From NCBI GenBank assembly GCA_002914845.1, contig JXTC01000003.1:2413261-2477260 (forward strand): a stretch of 64,000 nt of DNA, read 5' to 3'. This DNA is from Trema orientale. Taxonomy: Eukaryota; Streptophyta; Magnoliopsida; Rosales; Cannabaceae. Numbering within the stretch: position 1 is the first letter of the stretch; every line of letters begins with the position of its first letter. The notes beneath the pieces are model-generated. The model ran no database searches and had not been told where the DNA came from. It saw only the letters and a list, made by a program, of their open reading frames with translations. Positions 49,058 to 61,317 of the stretch are shown here, in pieces. The position numbers and the translations under genes are program-made.

Positions 49058-49416
49058 GGGGCGTTTGGTTCACCCATTCCATTCCATTGGAATGGAAAAT
49101 CCATTTGAATGGGTGTTTGTTTCAACAATTCTAAATTTTCCATTCAAATGATCGTTTGGAATGAGTGTTTGTTTCAACAATTTAGTTTTTCCATTCAAAT
49201 GGTTCATCAGTCACATCAACTATTTGAATGGATTTTTGTGTCTTGGATGAGAATGGAGGGGAAGAGGTGTTTTTGAATAGTCCATTCCAATACTCCCATT
49301 CTAATTATAACCCATTCCACTATTTTTTCCATTCAAATGTCTTCCATTTCAATTATAACCCATTCCACAATTTCCATTCAAATACACACATTCAAATAGG
49401 CGAAACAAACGGGGCC
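49058..49416 (+). mobile_element. GAATGG-type MITE, copy 1
   Basis: Left end GGGCGTTTGGTTCACC; complement of the right end GGCCCCGTTTGTTTCGCC. It contains many short CCATT/AATGG blocks that make it strongly self-complementary. Nearly identical to copy 2. Confidence 0.8.
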
Positions 49417-49585
49417 AAAGATATTGAGAAAAATGATTCCGTATATTGAAGATTCAAAATGCACCTGGTAATAATAGGCGAAAAATTTTTTTTAGAAAAA
49501 ATAAATGCAAGTAATAAATTTATAAAATAAAAATATGTAAGGAGCCGGGCAAAGGCTGCTTTTCTTTATTCCTTTCACCAATTCT

Positions 49586-49943
49586 GGCCGTTTGGTTCGC
49601 CCATTCCATTCCATTGGAATGGAAAATCCATTTGAATGGGTGTTTGTTTTAACAATTCTAAATTTTCCATTTAAATGGTCTTTTGGAATGAGTGTTTGTT
49701 TCAACAATTTAGTTTTTCCATTCAAATGGTTCATCAGTCACATCAACTATTTGAATGGATTTTTGTGTCTTGGATGAGAATGGAAGGGAAGAGGTATTTT
49801 TGAATGGTCCATTCCAATACTCCCATTCTAATTATAACCCATTCCACTATTTTTTCCATTCAAATGTCTTCCATTCCAATTATAACCCATTCCACAATTT
49901 CTATTCAAATACACACATTCAAATAGGCGAAACAAACGGGGCC
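49586..49943 (+). mobile_element. GAATGG-type MITE, copy 2
   Basis: Left end GGCCGTTTGGTTCGCC; the right end equals copy 1. It differs from copy 1 at only a handful of positions, 170 bp downstream and in the same orientation. Confidence 0.8.
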
Positions 49944-51190
49944 TTATTATTAATTTCTCCATCTTATCCTTGCACTATTTCCTAATTAATTATTAAGTGT
50001 CGAAACGATTGGTGTCCGTGTGACTTCAGATAATCCCTATCACAGTACTATCACGGTAATCAGTTCCTCGCTATTCACTGTAACCCAATTTAATAAAAAC
50101 AACCTAAATAGGCTAACAATTTTTAGTCATCTGTTATTGTTAAAAAAAAAAATACAATATTAGTAAAATAAACTTTAACCCTAGATCTCAAAATGTATTA
50201 TTTATCGGCTGAAAAATATGTCCTATTTGTTTATTTTAAATAGTTATTTTTTGTAAAAAAAATATGCAATGTTATATATAAAATATGCGTATATCAACAT
50301 AGCAGGTTGGTCCTGGGGCGGGGCATATAAACCCAATCCTGCTTTCACTAAGTGATTGTTACTTTTTTTTTCCTCACCCTATATTAATTTTTTTTTTTTT
50401 TAAAAAAAGTTTTAGAGACACATATAAATGGTTTTTAGAAATAGTGAAAAGCTATACTATACACGTTTTAATAATGCATTTGACGTTTTGAAAATTGAAC
50501 AACAGTACCGAATAAACCTGTGTATTTCTAGCATTATCCCTTTATTGAGCACAAAATGTTGGCGTAAATTATAGAAAGAAAAGAGAAAAAGTTAAGGGAA
50601 CTAATAAACAAAGAATATAGGACTCCAAAGACAAGGGGTTCTTATTTCCTTGGGTATGATATCCAATTTTCTATTTCTGCATCCCTTCACCATTTTGATG
50701 AGTCAAAAAATAAATATAAAAGATTTCTTCACCAGTTAATTCAACTTTGTATAATCCGGTGAGGCGAGACAAGACCAATTGTATCAGGAAAAATCATTTG
50801 TAATAAAAGGATTATTTTTTTTGAAATAAGAAAATAATTGAAAAGAAGAGGCTGGCCCTATGTTCAGTGAACTGTTACTGCACTGAATAAAATTTATATT
50901 TTTATTACAAAGAAAAGTACCAAGTTGGGAGTTTGAGTAACTACTTTTAGTTTACAAAACAGGATTTGGCAGCTCCTCCTTTCACAATGAGCCATTAATA
51001 TATTACAAATAATTTCATAATTAAATTTACAACATTCGCACATTTTTTTAATGGGTAAATTAGAGTGCGTGCTCTTTTTTCTTTTTCTTTTTTAAAACAC
51101 TTCATTGTAAAAGCTGTCCATTATATATATAACTAAATAAATGTATATGCATTTTTATATTTGGTATATATATATAATTAAATGACGGTA
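49944..51190. other. Gene-free AT-rich stretch
   Basis: No coding region or recognised element. Confidence 0.55.
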
Positions 51191-51199
51191 TATATCTAG

Positions 51200-51431
51200 G
51201 TTGCCAATCCAGTATGTAATTTTTTTTTAGTATGTGAAAGTATTTTTTTTAACTGTTGGATTATCATCTAGTAGTGATTTAACGGCTATAAAGGTGCATG
51301 AAAAGATGTGCATCATTTATGCTATTTCTCTCTCTGACATTTTACTATAAAAAATGTGCATGATAAATTTTTATTGGCCAAATTGATACCCATGCATAAG
51401 TAAAAAAAAAATACCTACTAGATTGGTGCCC
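51200..51431. mobile_element. Mutator-like MITE with perfect 9-bp TSD
   Basis: The element is flanked by ATATATCTA at 51,191-51,199 and 51,432-51,440. Termini are GGTTGCCAATCCAGTATGTA and, as complement of the right end, GGGCACCAATCTAGTAGGTA. A 9-bp duplication is the Mutator superfamily mark. Length 232 bp, no coding content. Same family as 2512-2750. Confidence 0.85.
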
Positions 51432-51723
51432 ATATATCTATTTATATACAGCTTTCGTTTATGTAATAAGTATATTAGTTTTATACAGTGTATATATCAT
51501 ATTTTATACTTGCTACATACACTGATATACTTGTCATTTTGCTATAATATTTGAAAAAACATATATTTACTTAAAGTGAGCCCAAAATTCAGTCATTTTG
51601 CTATAAGATTTTATTGTTTGCATAGGAAATTTACGTAAACTAGTTAAATTAGAACACCAAGTTAGGTAAACTTCCGAATTATTGATGTATATGTGTGTGT
51701 GTATGTGTGATGTATAGAATTAA

Positions 51724-52039
51724 GGCTATGTTTGTTAAGAGAAAAAAAGGGAGAAGAAAGAAAAGGTAAAAGAAAGAAAAGGTAGAAGAGAAAAGTGGAT
51801 AGAAAAGGGAAAATATAGTTGTTTGGTAGAAGCAAAAAGCGCCTTGGAAGAGGAAATATGGGAGGGCAAAATTAGTATATGGCTCATCTTATATTTTTAA
51901 GTTAAACTAGTTTTTTTTCCTCCGATTATATACCAAATAATTGTAGAGGAAAACCACTTTCCTTTCCACTCTATATATTTTCTCTCCACCTTATTTTTTC
52001 TTTCCCTCCTATTTTCTTTTATCTCTACTAAACATAGCC
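51724..52039. mobile_element. MITE with GGCTATGTTT inverted ends
   Basis: Left end GGCTATGTTTGTTAAGAG; complement of the right end GGCTATGTTTAGTAGAGA. Flanked on both sides by TTAA (51,720-51,723; 52,040-52,043), so the duplication is TTAA or TTA/TAA. No coding content. Confidence 0.8.
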
Positions 52040-52220
52040 TTAATTACAATATATTCAACATAAACTTACTTTTCATGATTTTAGAAACATTATTCTTCAA
52101 AAAAAGCCTTTCAAAAAAATTCTCTCTCTATAGAGAGTACAACTGCCTCATCAGGTGTAAGGAAGGAGCGATTAAGTGGATCTTAGTCCTCTTTGGTATT
52201 TAATCTTATCTTGGATTACG

Positions 52221-53760
52221 ATGGATGCTTTTGTTGATAGATGGAAAAAATTTTCGATTTTGGAAGAAGAAGTAATAGATGTTCAAGAGGAGTCCTCGGC
52301 AAAAGGAAACTCTTAGCTCCCGTTTGCACTGGTCGGACGGGTAATTACTAAGAAACCTGTCAACAAGGGGGTTTTCCAAGAGATGGTCATAAAATTTGGA
52401 AAGTTGATAGAGGCTTCGAAATACGTTGCCTGGGGCAAGACACCTTCATCTTTTCCTTCCAACTGGAGACAGAATGACATAGAATTCGGAAACGAGAACT
52501 ATGGCATTTCAATAAATCTGTGATAATATTGAAGAAACTAGAAGATTGCTCGGGGCTTGACTGGGAAAACTTCAAACATGTGATTCTCTGGGTCCAAGTC
52601 CATGGGCTCAACTACAATGGGGATGAGTGAGGATGTTGGTCGTTTGCTAGGCAATCGCATAGGCAAAACAGAGTGGGTTGACAAAGATGAAGCTGGCTGC
52701 TGTTCGGGTTCATTCTTATGAGTGCAGGTCATTGTTAATATAAGTCGTCCTCTTTTCCGTGGCTCTAAGATCCATTTGGGCTCTCAAACTGAGACTATTT
52801 GGGTGGATTTCAAGTAGGAGAAACTGCCGGAATTCTATTTCGCCTATAGTCGTATTGGGTATAGAGTGCTGGAATGCCATTCCAAGGTCCCCCAAGAGTT
52901 TCCAGACGTAAACTATCTCCCCTATGATAGCTGGCTGCGAGCTTTGCTGACCAATCATATCCACTTCCAGTCCAATTGAAGTAAGAATCGAAACCATTGT
53001 AACCAAACTCCGACGATAACTAGTGTCCAATGCCCGGAACAATCCCAGAGTCAACTTTCTATCGAGTCAAAAGTGGGTAAGGGTTGTTCTAACCTCCCCT
53101 TTGACAATTGTGATATAGTGGGGGACATTAGTGGACTCTTTCTTTGCAGCAGGTGGAAATTCAAATATGAAGAGCTCTTGTGCAGTAGACAAAGTTTCGA
53201 CCACCACAGAATTGTCTGGACCAGACCATGACCTCACTATAAAGAATTTTCCTTTAGAGCATAGATCATATACCTTTGGCCCAAATATGCGTCGTTATAA
53301 TGCAGCGTACATATCGAGTGACTCAGATGGGCCCCTGCACACCCCTTTTATTAGGCCTATACTTGGGATCGAAAAGTCCATCCCCCCCCATAAGTCTCCA
53401 TATTGGTGGAAAGGAGCCCACTGCCTCTCAAGAGTCTGATATAAAACTGAATCTATTTATAGATTGTACTGAGCTCAATGTACCTTCTAGGTTCTTCTTT
53501 TTAGGTGGCAATACTGCCATACAGAGAGGTAGCAACCTATATAGTCGGCAAAAAGTGAAGAAGCAGTTGCTCTCCCATGCATCCACTATTGCCCTTACTG
53601 AAGAGCAGAAACATATTCATGTCTCTAAGAGGAAGACCAACAATGAAAGAATTAATTATGAGTTTGAAAAAAAAGCAAGAAATGTGATGGGTGGTATCTC
53701 CAATGATGCGCCCCAGGCGGTGGTTGTGCTGCAGTTCTGCCGCTCATCAAGAGTTATCTA
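52221..53760 (+). pseudogene. LINE ORF1, broken
   Basis: Starts MDAFVDRWKKFSILEEE at 52,221. A DUF4283-like RNA-binding region follows in a shifted frame near 52,395-52,600 (VWKVDRGFEIRCLGQDTF; LWHFNKSVIILKKL; HVILWVQVHGLN). Later parts (to about 53,700) are scattered over three frames; the basic tail RKTNNERINYEFEKKA is near 53,630. Confidence 0.75.
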
Positions 53761-53762
53761 GC

Positions 53763-56700
53763 TTGGAATGCCTGAGGATTAGGGAGTACTCAGGCATTCA
53801 ACAATCTACGAAGCCTTATTCGTAGCTACGCTCCCAAACTTATCTTCCTGTCTGAGACCAAACTATGGGGCATAAGGGCAAGTTCTTTAATTAGAAAATT
53901 GGGCTTCGAGTACGGTTATCTGGTAGACTACATTGGCAAAAGTAGAGGTTTAATTCTTTTGTGGAACGATGAATGGGAAGTAGATGTGAAAAGTTTTTCT
54001 CTACACTATATTAATGTCGTGGTGCATTCCGATGATATGGGCCCTTGGCATTTTACAAGAGTCTAAAGGGTATCCAAAAGCAATTCATCGCTATTACACT
54101 TGGGAGCTTCTTCATTAGTTAAATACCTACCTCAATATTCTCTGGATTTGTATAGGGGATTTCAATGAGATCTTGAGTTGGAATGAGAAGATTGGGGATC
54201 AGAATGACAGACGAACCAGGATGCTTGGATTCTGGTAGCTTCTCGAGTAATGCAATTTAGAGGACCTGGGACATTTTGGTCCTAGACTTACTTGGGATAA
54301 TCGTCGGGAAGCTAAGGCTAATGTCTAAGAGAGATTGAATCATTTTGTTACTTGTCCAATGTGGCATACTAGATTCTTTCGAGCCAGAGTATTTAACCTT
54401 GATTTTTTTGGTTCTGACCACCGAGCTATTAATTTGCTTCTCCACCCTCGTCCTCAAACTGCCAGTCAACGGTAAAATAATCAGGTGAAATTTATGTTCG
54501 AACCCTTATGGACAAAAGACAGAGATTGTGTTGCTATTGTTCAAAAGTCTTGGCAGATCTCTAGCTCTGATGATATGGCTGTAGGTATTGTTAGTAATCT
54601 TAAGCAATGTACTGCCAAGTTGAAAAAATAGAGTAAAGAAAAATATGGCAATATTCCTAAGCAAACTAAACAAATCCAAGAGAAGCTTGAAAAAGCCTAT
54701 CTGGGGGATAGAAGCCCAAATGAACTCAGGCTTATTAGGCACCTAGAAAAGGAAAAAGATCAACTTCTTCTTCTTCAAGAAGATTATTGGTGCCAAAGAT
54801 CCCATGCAGAGTGGCTGAAATCAGGTGACAAGAATTCCAACTTTTTCCATACAAAAGCTTCAGCCCGTCGCAACAAAAAACAGATCATGGGGATTGAAGA
54901 TGGAGCTGGTATATGGCATGACAAACTAGATTCTATTGCAGGGTTGGTGGAGGAGTACTTTCAGGATATTTTCTCTACTACTTATCCTACTTCAACAAGT
55001 ATTGCTTTCATTACCAACACAATTAATCGTAAAATTACCAATGAGATGAATGAGTTCCTCAATACTCCTGTTTCAGCTGAGGAGAACCGTACTGCTCTCT
55101 TCAACATAGGTCCAACAAAAGCTTTTGGCCCAGATGGATCTCACCCAATTTTGTTTTCAGACATACTGGGATATTCTGGGGGACAAGCTGGTTGACTTTT
55201 GTAGGTAGGTACTTACTAGTGAACTCTCGGTAGCTCCTTTCAACTCCATAAATATTATTTTGATCCCAAAACCAAAGACTCCAAAGAAGGTATCAGATTT
55301 CCGATCAATCGACTTGTGTATATTATCTATAAGATCACAACAAAGACCCTTGCTAACAGATTAAAACTTATCCTGCCTGCGATTATTGATGATTCTTAAA
55401 GCGCCTTTGTTCCAGGCTGTTGTATCACTGATAACACTATCACAACTTTTGAGCTTATGCATTCTATGAGGAAACAGACAAGTGGAAAAAGGGATGGGTA
55501 GCTATTAAATTGGATATCATAAGGTTTATGACCGGACAGAATGACATTTCCCACATGCAATGTTAATCAAGCTTGGCTTTACTCCCTCTTGTGTTGATAT
55601 TGTCATGAACTGCCTCTCCACCTCACCATTCACTTTCATGATTAATGGTCAGTTAAAAGGTTATATGGCTTCGACTCGAGGTTTGTGACAAAGTTGCCCC
55701 TTATCTCCTTACCTTTTTTTTAATTTGTGTTGAAGGTATCTCCTCCTTACTAAGGAAGGCGGAGAAGTCAGGTGCTTTTACAAGTTTTGCCTATACAAAA
55801 AATGGGCCTCGGGTTAGTCATCTTCTCTTCGCTAATGATAGTCTTTTTTTCTCCCGAGCAACTTCTGAGCAAATGGCAACAATTAAGGAGATTCTTCGTC
55901 TTTATGAAACTGTCTTAGGACAGATAATCAAATTCCAAAAGTTGACTATTTCTTTCAGCCGAAATGTAAGCTCAGACATGAGAGAGTGTATTCAAAGAAA
56001 CTTGGGAGTGGGGTTGCAAACATTCATGACAAATATCTTGGCCTCCTAGCTATAATAGGGAAAAATAAGCGATCTGCTTTCCACGTTCTGAAGTGTAGAA
56101 CAAATTCCAAACTTCAACTCTGGAGGGAAAATTTTTTTTCAATTGGTGGGAAGGAAGTACTTATTAAAGTTGTGGCTCAATCCATTCATGCATATTCCAT
56201 AGGTATTTTTCGCCTCCCAGCCTTAGTGTGCAATGACCTTCATACTATGGTTGCTCGTTTTTATTGGGGTGGCAATGAGAACAAAAAGAAAATGCATTGG
56301 TGGTGCTGGGACAAGTTATGTAAAAGAAAAAAGGATGGGGGTATGGGATTTAGGGACCTCATTACTTTTAACCAAGCTCTTTTAGCGAAACAAGCCTAGA
56401 GAATTCTTCAAAATCCCAATGCCCTTATGTCTCGAGTTTTGTAGGATAAATATTTCCTGCACACTAGTTTGAGAGATGCTTATATTGGCCCCTTCAGCGA
56501 TATGGCAAAGTATTATTTGGGGGTTGAGTGCTCTTAATCAAGGAATTCGTTGGCGAATGGGCAATGACAATTCAGTGCAGGTCTTTAAAGACCAGTGGCT
56601 TCCCCGACCCACCCTTTTCAAGCCCATTACAAAACCAAACTGGGAGAATACCAATATGATGGTGGGAGACCCGATTTCTAAAAATGGGTCTTGAAACATG

Positions 56701-57866
56701 GAGAAGATCAAAAATACTCTTTGGCAGGTGGATTATGATGCTATTCTTGCTTTGCCCCGTAGCTTTTCCCGGCAAGCCGATCGCATTATTTGGCATTACG
56801 AGAACAAAGAGGAGTTCAACGTTAAATCATGTTGCAAGTTGATTATGAGCAATAAACGGAGTGACAGTCCCTCCGACAGTAGCTTGACTCACAGCTGGTG
56901 GAGCTATCTTTGGAACTTGAACTTGCCTAATTAAGTCAAAATTTTCGTTTGGCATTGTTACCATGATATTCTCCTCCACTTGTGCAAATTTATTGACTCG
57001 TAAAATTGTCTGTGCTGCAGCGCGTCCGTAATGTTTGGAGGATATTGAAATAACCCTCCATACTATTATCCTTTGTCCGCCTATTGTCGATTATTAGAAT
57101 AAAAGCCTTTTTTAGGAAATCATGCAATAATCTAAAAGAGGCAAGTTTGCTGACTTTGCCCAGTTTCTTTTTAAGTGTTGTTCTAAAAGGGATTTTGAAC
57201 TCTGGGCGATAATAGTTTAGTTAATCTGGCATAATCGAAACAGCTTCAGTCATGGCGGTCAATGCAAATCCGACAGTAACCTTTTGGAAGATGCAGGAAT
57301 TTGGCTCACGCAGTATGAGTGCCTTTCTTCAATTCAGAACATCAACCTTTCTCTTCAAATAACTAGCATGGTCGCGAGTTAGAGTCCTCCCTCCATCGGT
57401 AGATTGAAGCTTAATGTAGATACTTCTACTGATGGAAGATCTCACTTAATTGGAGTTGGAGTGTTTATCCGAAATGATTGTGGCCAGGTAGTGGGTGCTA
57501 TGTCCAAAAAATAATTTGGTTTCTTTGACTCCTTTTTAGCAGAGTGTTGTGTGGTTCGTAAAGGTCTTTAGTTTGCCTTGCTTCACAATCTTACTATCAC
57601 TGAGGTTGAAAGTGATTCAAACAATATAACTGATGCTATTAAGCATCATGATGAGTTGTCAAATGCTTTTCCTCTCATTTCTGAGATGTTAAACTTTAGT
57701 TCGAGGCTGGGTAATGTGGTTTTAACCATATTCTCCGTCAGGGGAACGTTGTAGCCCATAAGCTTGCTATTTCAGCCTTTCATTCAGTCTGCAGCACTGT
57801 TTGGCTTTATGAAATGCCGAATTGTATTGCTAGCTCTGTACTAGGAGATTTATCTCCTTCGGTTTA
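53763..57866 (+). pseudogene. LINE ORF2 (endonuclease - RT - RNase H), broken
   Basis: The endonuclease remnant is at about 53,763-54,470 (FNNLRSLIRSYAPKLIFLSE; GLILLWNDEW). The linker/RT begins at 54,740 (EKDQLLLLQEDYWCQRSHAE; WLKSGDKNSNFFH). RT continues to about 56,400 with ILIPKPKTPKKVSDFRSI, CPLSPYLF, and the catalytic site as FANDS near 55,828-55,842 where active L1 elements have FADD. MHWWCWDKLCKRKKDGGMGF lies at about 56,290-56,350. The zinc-binding region is at 56,870-57,100 and RNase H at 57,400-57,830 (LNVDTSTDGRSHLIGVGVF; EVESDSNN). Many stops and frameshifts. Confidence 0.88.
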
Positions 57867-57886
57867 ATATATTCTAGCTTCTTTTC

Positions 57887-57897
57887 AAAAAAAAAAA
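57887..57897 (+). other. LINE poly(A) tail, first part
   Basis: Eleven A directly after TTCTAGCTTCTTTTC; the tail resumes as seven A at 58,263-58,269, on the other side of the MITE. Confidence 0.9.
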
Positions 57898-58262
57898 GGG
57901 ATAATTGAGAAAAAATACCCTGAAATTTGGGTATTCTGCAGTTTAAACCCTGAAGTTTGGACTTTGCAAAATAATATCCTGAGATTAAGAATTTCTGAAA
58001 ATTAATACCCTAGACAGATTTTCTGACCAATTTTAGGAACGAAAAAATAGTATTATCTTCTATTAAAACTAGATTAATCCATATTTTTCATCTTAATTTT
58101 GAGGATATTATTGTATTTTATCAATTAAAATTATTCAAAAAATTAATCCAGGGTATTAATTTTCAGAAATTCGTAATCTTAAGGTATTATTTTGCAAAGT
58201 CTAAACTTCAGGGTTTAAATGCTGAACATCCAAACTTCATGATATTTTTTTGCAGTTATCCC
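57898..58262. mobile_element. Long-TIR MITE inserted in the LINE poly(A) tail
   Basis: The ends are inverted over about 110 bp: left GGGATAATTGAGAAAAAATA; complement of right GGGATAACTGCAAAAAAATA. Both arms contain AAACCCTGAAGTTT and GACTTTGCAAAATAATA. A-runs on both sides are consistent with a duplication made of A. No coding content. Confidence 0.88.
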
Positions 58263-58288
58263 AAAAAAAGAGAAACATTATTCTTCAA

Positions 58289-59540
58289 CTTTGTGGGGAA
58301 TTTGGAATGTAGCAAATGAGTAATTAGGAAATCACATAGTGGTTACTATGCATGGTTTGTTGGGTCGAACTGTCTTCAAGTGTGACAAGTGAAAGACATT
58401 TTAATTTGTTTTATTCTAACAGTTGAAATTTCGGCAAGCTCTTCATGTCAATTAATGTCAAGTCGCAATGAAAAGTCACATCTTGCTTCTGCCTTTCAAC
58501 GGGTAGAATAAGATATAAGCTAGGGTTTCAGATTACCAGCTATCAAGCGTAATTTTGAGAAAAACTAAAATATTTAGGGATTGTTTGGTTCACCAATTCC
58601 ATTCCATTGGAATGGAAAATCTATTTGAATGGGTGTTTGTTTCAACAACTCCAATTTTTCCATTCAAATGATCTTTTAGAATGTATGTTTGTTTCAACAA
58701 TTCAGTTTTTTCATTCAAATGGTCCATTAGAAAAATCAACTATTGGAATGGTTTTTTGTGTCTTGGATGAGAATGGAGGGGGAGGAGTGTTTTTGAATGG
58801 TCCATTCCAATGCTCCCATTCTAATTACAACCTATTCCACTATTTTTTCATTCAAATATCTCCCATTTCAATTATAACATATTCTACAATTTCTATTCAA
58901 ATACATCCATTCAAATAGGTGAACAAAACAGAACCTTAGTTTTGGACGTTCAACAATATTATTTATGATATATATTTCCGACTATCAAAGCTACTGTAAT
59001 TAATTAAATATTAGCTTCACAATGCATAGAAACTTAAAACGAAACTCCAAAACTTCATTTAATATAAAATGACTTGATATATAATTATTGGAATTTATAC
59101 CTTTATTATTCAAAAGCCTACGACATGCATTAGACACTTATGTTGCATTAGGATCGTTCATCCCAATATACCTTACAATAATTCACTGTGAATTGTATAG
59201 ATAGACATGTACGTACAATGCATAATTAGCAATTACAATTAAACTGGTAAATTTCTTATCATCTGATTACACGTGACTAATTTTCTTCTTCATAATATTT
59301 AAATATGTATTTTCATGATGTCGTGCATGTGATTAAGAAAAAGGACAAGTTATAAATTATTTACAAAAAGACAGCTCATCAACAAAATGACAATATGTAC
59401 GATTACCAAAAAAAGAAAAAAAAGAAAAAACTTAGAAGCACCAACAATTTTATGAACGACTATAACTTTGTAAAACGGCAGCAGGTAATAGAAACGACGA
59501 TGTTCCGTTATTAAAATATTTTAACAAACGACCAAATCCA
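58289..59540. other. Gene-free stretch around MITE copy 3
   Basis: Apart from the GAATGG-type MITE at 58,577-58,935 nothing is recognised. Confidence 0.55.
58577..58935 (+). mobile_element. GAATGG-type MITE, copy 3 (older)
   Basis: Left end GGGATTGTTTGGTTCACC; complement of right end GGTTCTGTTTTGTTCACC; flanks TTA on the left and TTAG on the right. Same organisation as the copies at 49.1 and 49.6 kb but more diverged. Confidence 0.78.
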
Positions 59541-59850
59541 ATTGATCCGAGCACGTGCCTTTCACGTGCGACATATATGGTTAGTATCTCCGTATTCCGC
59601 AACTTTTCTTGGTCACTACTCTCAGTATCTCAGTTTCAGAGTCTCAGGTGGCACAACTCACGAGGTGAGCGGATTCCGTACGTGACAGCAAACGATAGAT
59701 CGCCGTTTATCGCCAAAAGCTCCCACGCAGTTCCACGTAGTCCCAACCAGAAGCCACGTGTTTGGTTAAGAGTCACCCACGTGTGCTTCCTGGCATCCGG
59801 CATGCCTCTTTATCTCCAACACGAAACCCATTTCGATTTTCGTTCCTAAA
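59540..59850. promoter_or_regulatory. G-box cluster (four CACGTG in 232 bp)
   Basis: CACGTG occurs at 59,552-59,557, 59,563-59,568, 59,755-59,760 and 59,778-59,783, plus a CCACGTAG near 59,733. The region is GC-richer than its flanks and has CATATATGG at 59,572-59,580. It looks like a bZIP/bHLH-responsive promoter, but no neighbouring gene is visible in the window. A 90-codon open frame here has no family resemblance and is not called. Confidence 0.4.
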
Positions 59851-60670
59851 TTTTTGTTTTTTAATTAAAAATTGTCGATTTCTTTTATATATTTAAGTTC
59901 CATTAAATGAAAACTACTAGTTATTTTATTTGATTCCTTTCTTTGAAGAAAACAAGAGGCAAGGTGGCAACTTAAGCACCTTAGAATATGCTCCTATTCC
60001 ATTTGAATACAATATTCCAAATTGTTATGGGTAAAATAATAGTTTTTTAATTTTTAATTTTTATAAATTATAGGCTATAGCCAAAGAATGAGATTCGTAG
60101 CTCCATAATACACGTTAGTGGAAAATTGGCGTAATTTGTACACATGTACAAAGCCCACGTAGCAATATCATGTGACCAAATCTATCTTCAAATCTTAATG
60201 TTGGACTTATAGTTCATATTTTTCAGGGTTTAGAATAGGAACTAGGCATGTGGTGGCTCATATCTCCAAGGAACAAATTGTTTATATAAAAAAAAAAAAT
60301 ACCGAAAGGAAGAAGTAAACTAAAAGAAGAAAACAGAATCTCAATAAAATAATTAAACACTTCCATTTTTGATAGGAAAATAATAGAGGAAACCGATGGT
60401 TTAAATAATGGGGTGGAATAAAATGATGCAACGCAAGGAAGACTCTAGAATAAGAACAAATGGAATTCATGTAGCCGCTAGGTGGATGTTACTCATGTTT
60501 AATTTATTTTAATAGGATTTTGTCCCAATGCATTTTGGCCCGGTAAATAATAATCGAGTGACATTGATCTCAAACGTATTTTTCCTTTCTAAAATTACAC
60601 TCGCATTTTTTAAAGGAAAGTCTATATTGATGAGCCACGTTGTTCTTCACTTTTAAACTAATAGGATTTA
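59851..60670. other. Gene-free AT-rich stretch
   Basis: No feature supported. Confidence 0.55.
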
Positions 60671-61201
60671 TGGCACAAACGGTCCCTGAACTATCTAATT
60701 TGTGGCAATTTGTTACTCAAAATTTCAATTGTGGCAATAAAGTTCTTAAATTTTTTTATTTGAATAAATTTGGTCCCTAAACTGTCTAAATTATAATTTA
60801 TTTTTAATTTTTTGATAAAAAACATACGTGAGAAACACGTTGTAGAATCGGAAAGTGTATCTAACGAAAAATAAACTGAACAAAAAGATTTTGAGTGAAT
60901 AAAAAGTGTATTATTTGCATTTTTTATGGTTCTTAGAGCAGTAAATTGAGATAAAATTTTTCTCTGTTATTGTTCAATTTTATAATTGAAATTCTCAAAT
61001 TACTTTTCAAGTACACTTTTAAATGCTACCACATGCCCCTTACATGTGTTTTTTGGTAAAAAAAATTTAATAGTAGGTTGCAATTTAGATAGTACATGGA
61101 CCAAATTGTTATAAATTAGAAAATTTAAGGACTTAATTACTATATTTGAAACTTTAGATCAAATTACCATATATTAGATAGTTCAAGGACCATTTGTGCA
61201 A
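60671..61201. mobile_element. MITE with long inverted ends
   Basis: Left end GGCACAAACGGTCCCTGAAC; complement of the right end TGCACAAATGGTCCTTGAAC. Similarity continues inward (ATCTAATTTGTGGCAATTTG against ATCTAATATATGGTAATTTG; TTTGGTCC; CTAAATT). No coding content; TSD not resolved. Confidence 0.8.
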
Positions 61202-61317
61202 TTAACGAAAACTAATATCTATAAGGTGAAAATCATGCAATCAGTTTTGAATATTACTTATGTGCAAATCGTACGTACGGTTCAGAAAAAAAAAAGGATT
61301 AACTTCGAAAAAGAAAA

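Larger units (their letters stand above)
52101..58270 (+). mobile_element. Full-length L1-type LINE with 18-bp TSD, coding-dead, MITE in its tail
   Basis: Identical 18-bp sequences AGAAACATTATTCTTCAA lie at 52,083-52,100 and 58,271-58,288. Between them are an ORF1 remnant (DUF4283-type), an ORF2 remnant (endonuclease, RT, zinc-binding, RNase H) and a poly(A) at 57,887-57,897. A 365-bp MITE follows, then seven further A and the second duplication. Without the MITE the LINE is about 5.8 kb, close to full length for plant L1. Multiple stops and frame changes show it is inactive. Confidence 0.92.

Noticed and set aside
49228..49985. Two similar 73-76-codon frames suggesting a duplicated small gene
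   Set aside because: They are translations of two copies of the GAATGG-type MITE.
53131..53761. Two overlapping open frames that might be a gene
   Set aside because: They lie within the LINE between ORF1 and ORF2, inside the 18-bp target duplications, and are decayed ORF1 sequence.
59577..59849. 90-codon open frame
   Set aside because: No family resemblance; lies in a GC-richer G-box cluster where chance frames are longer.
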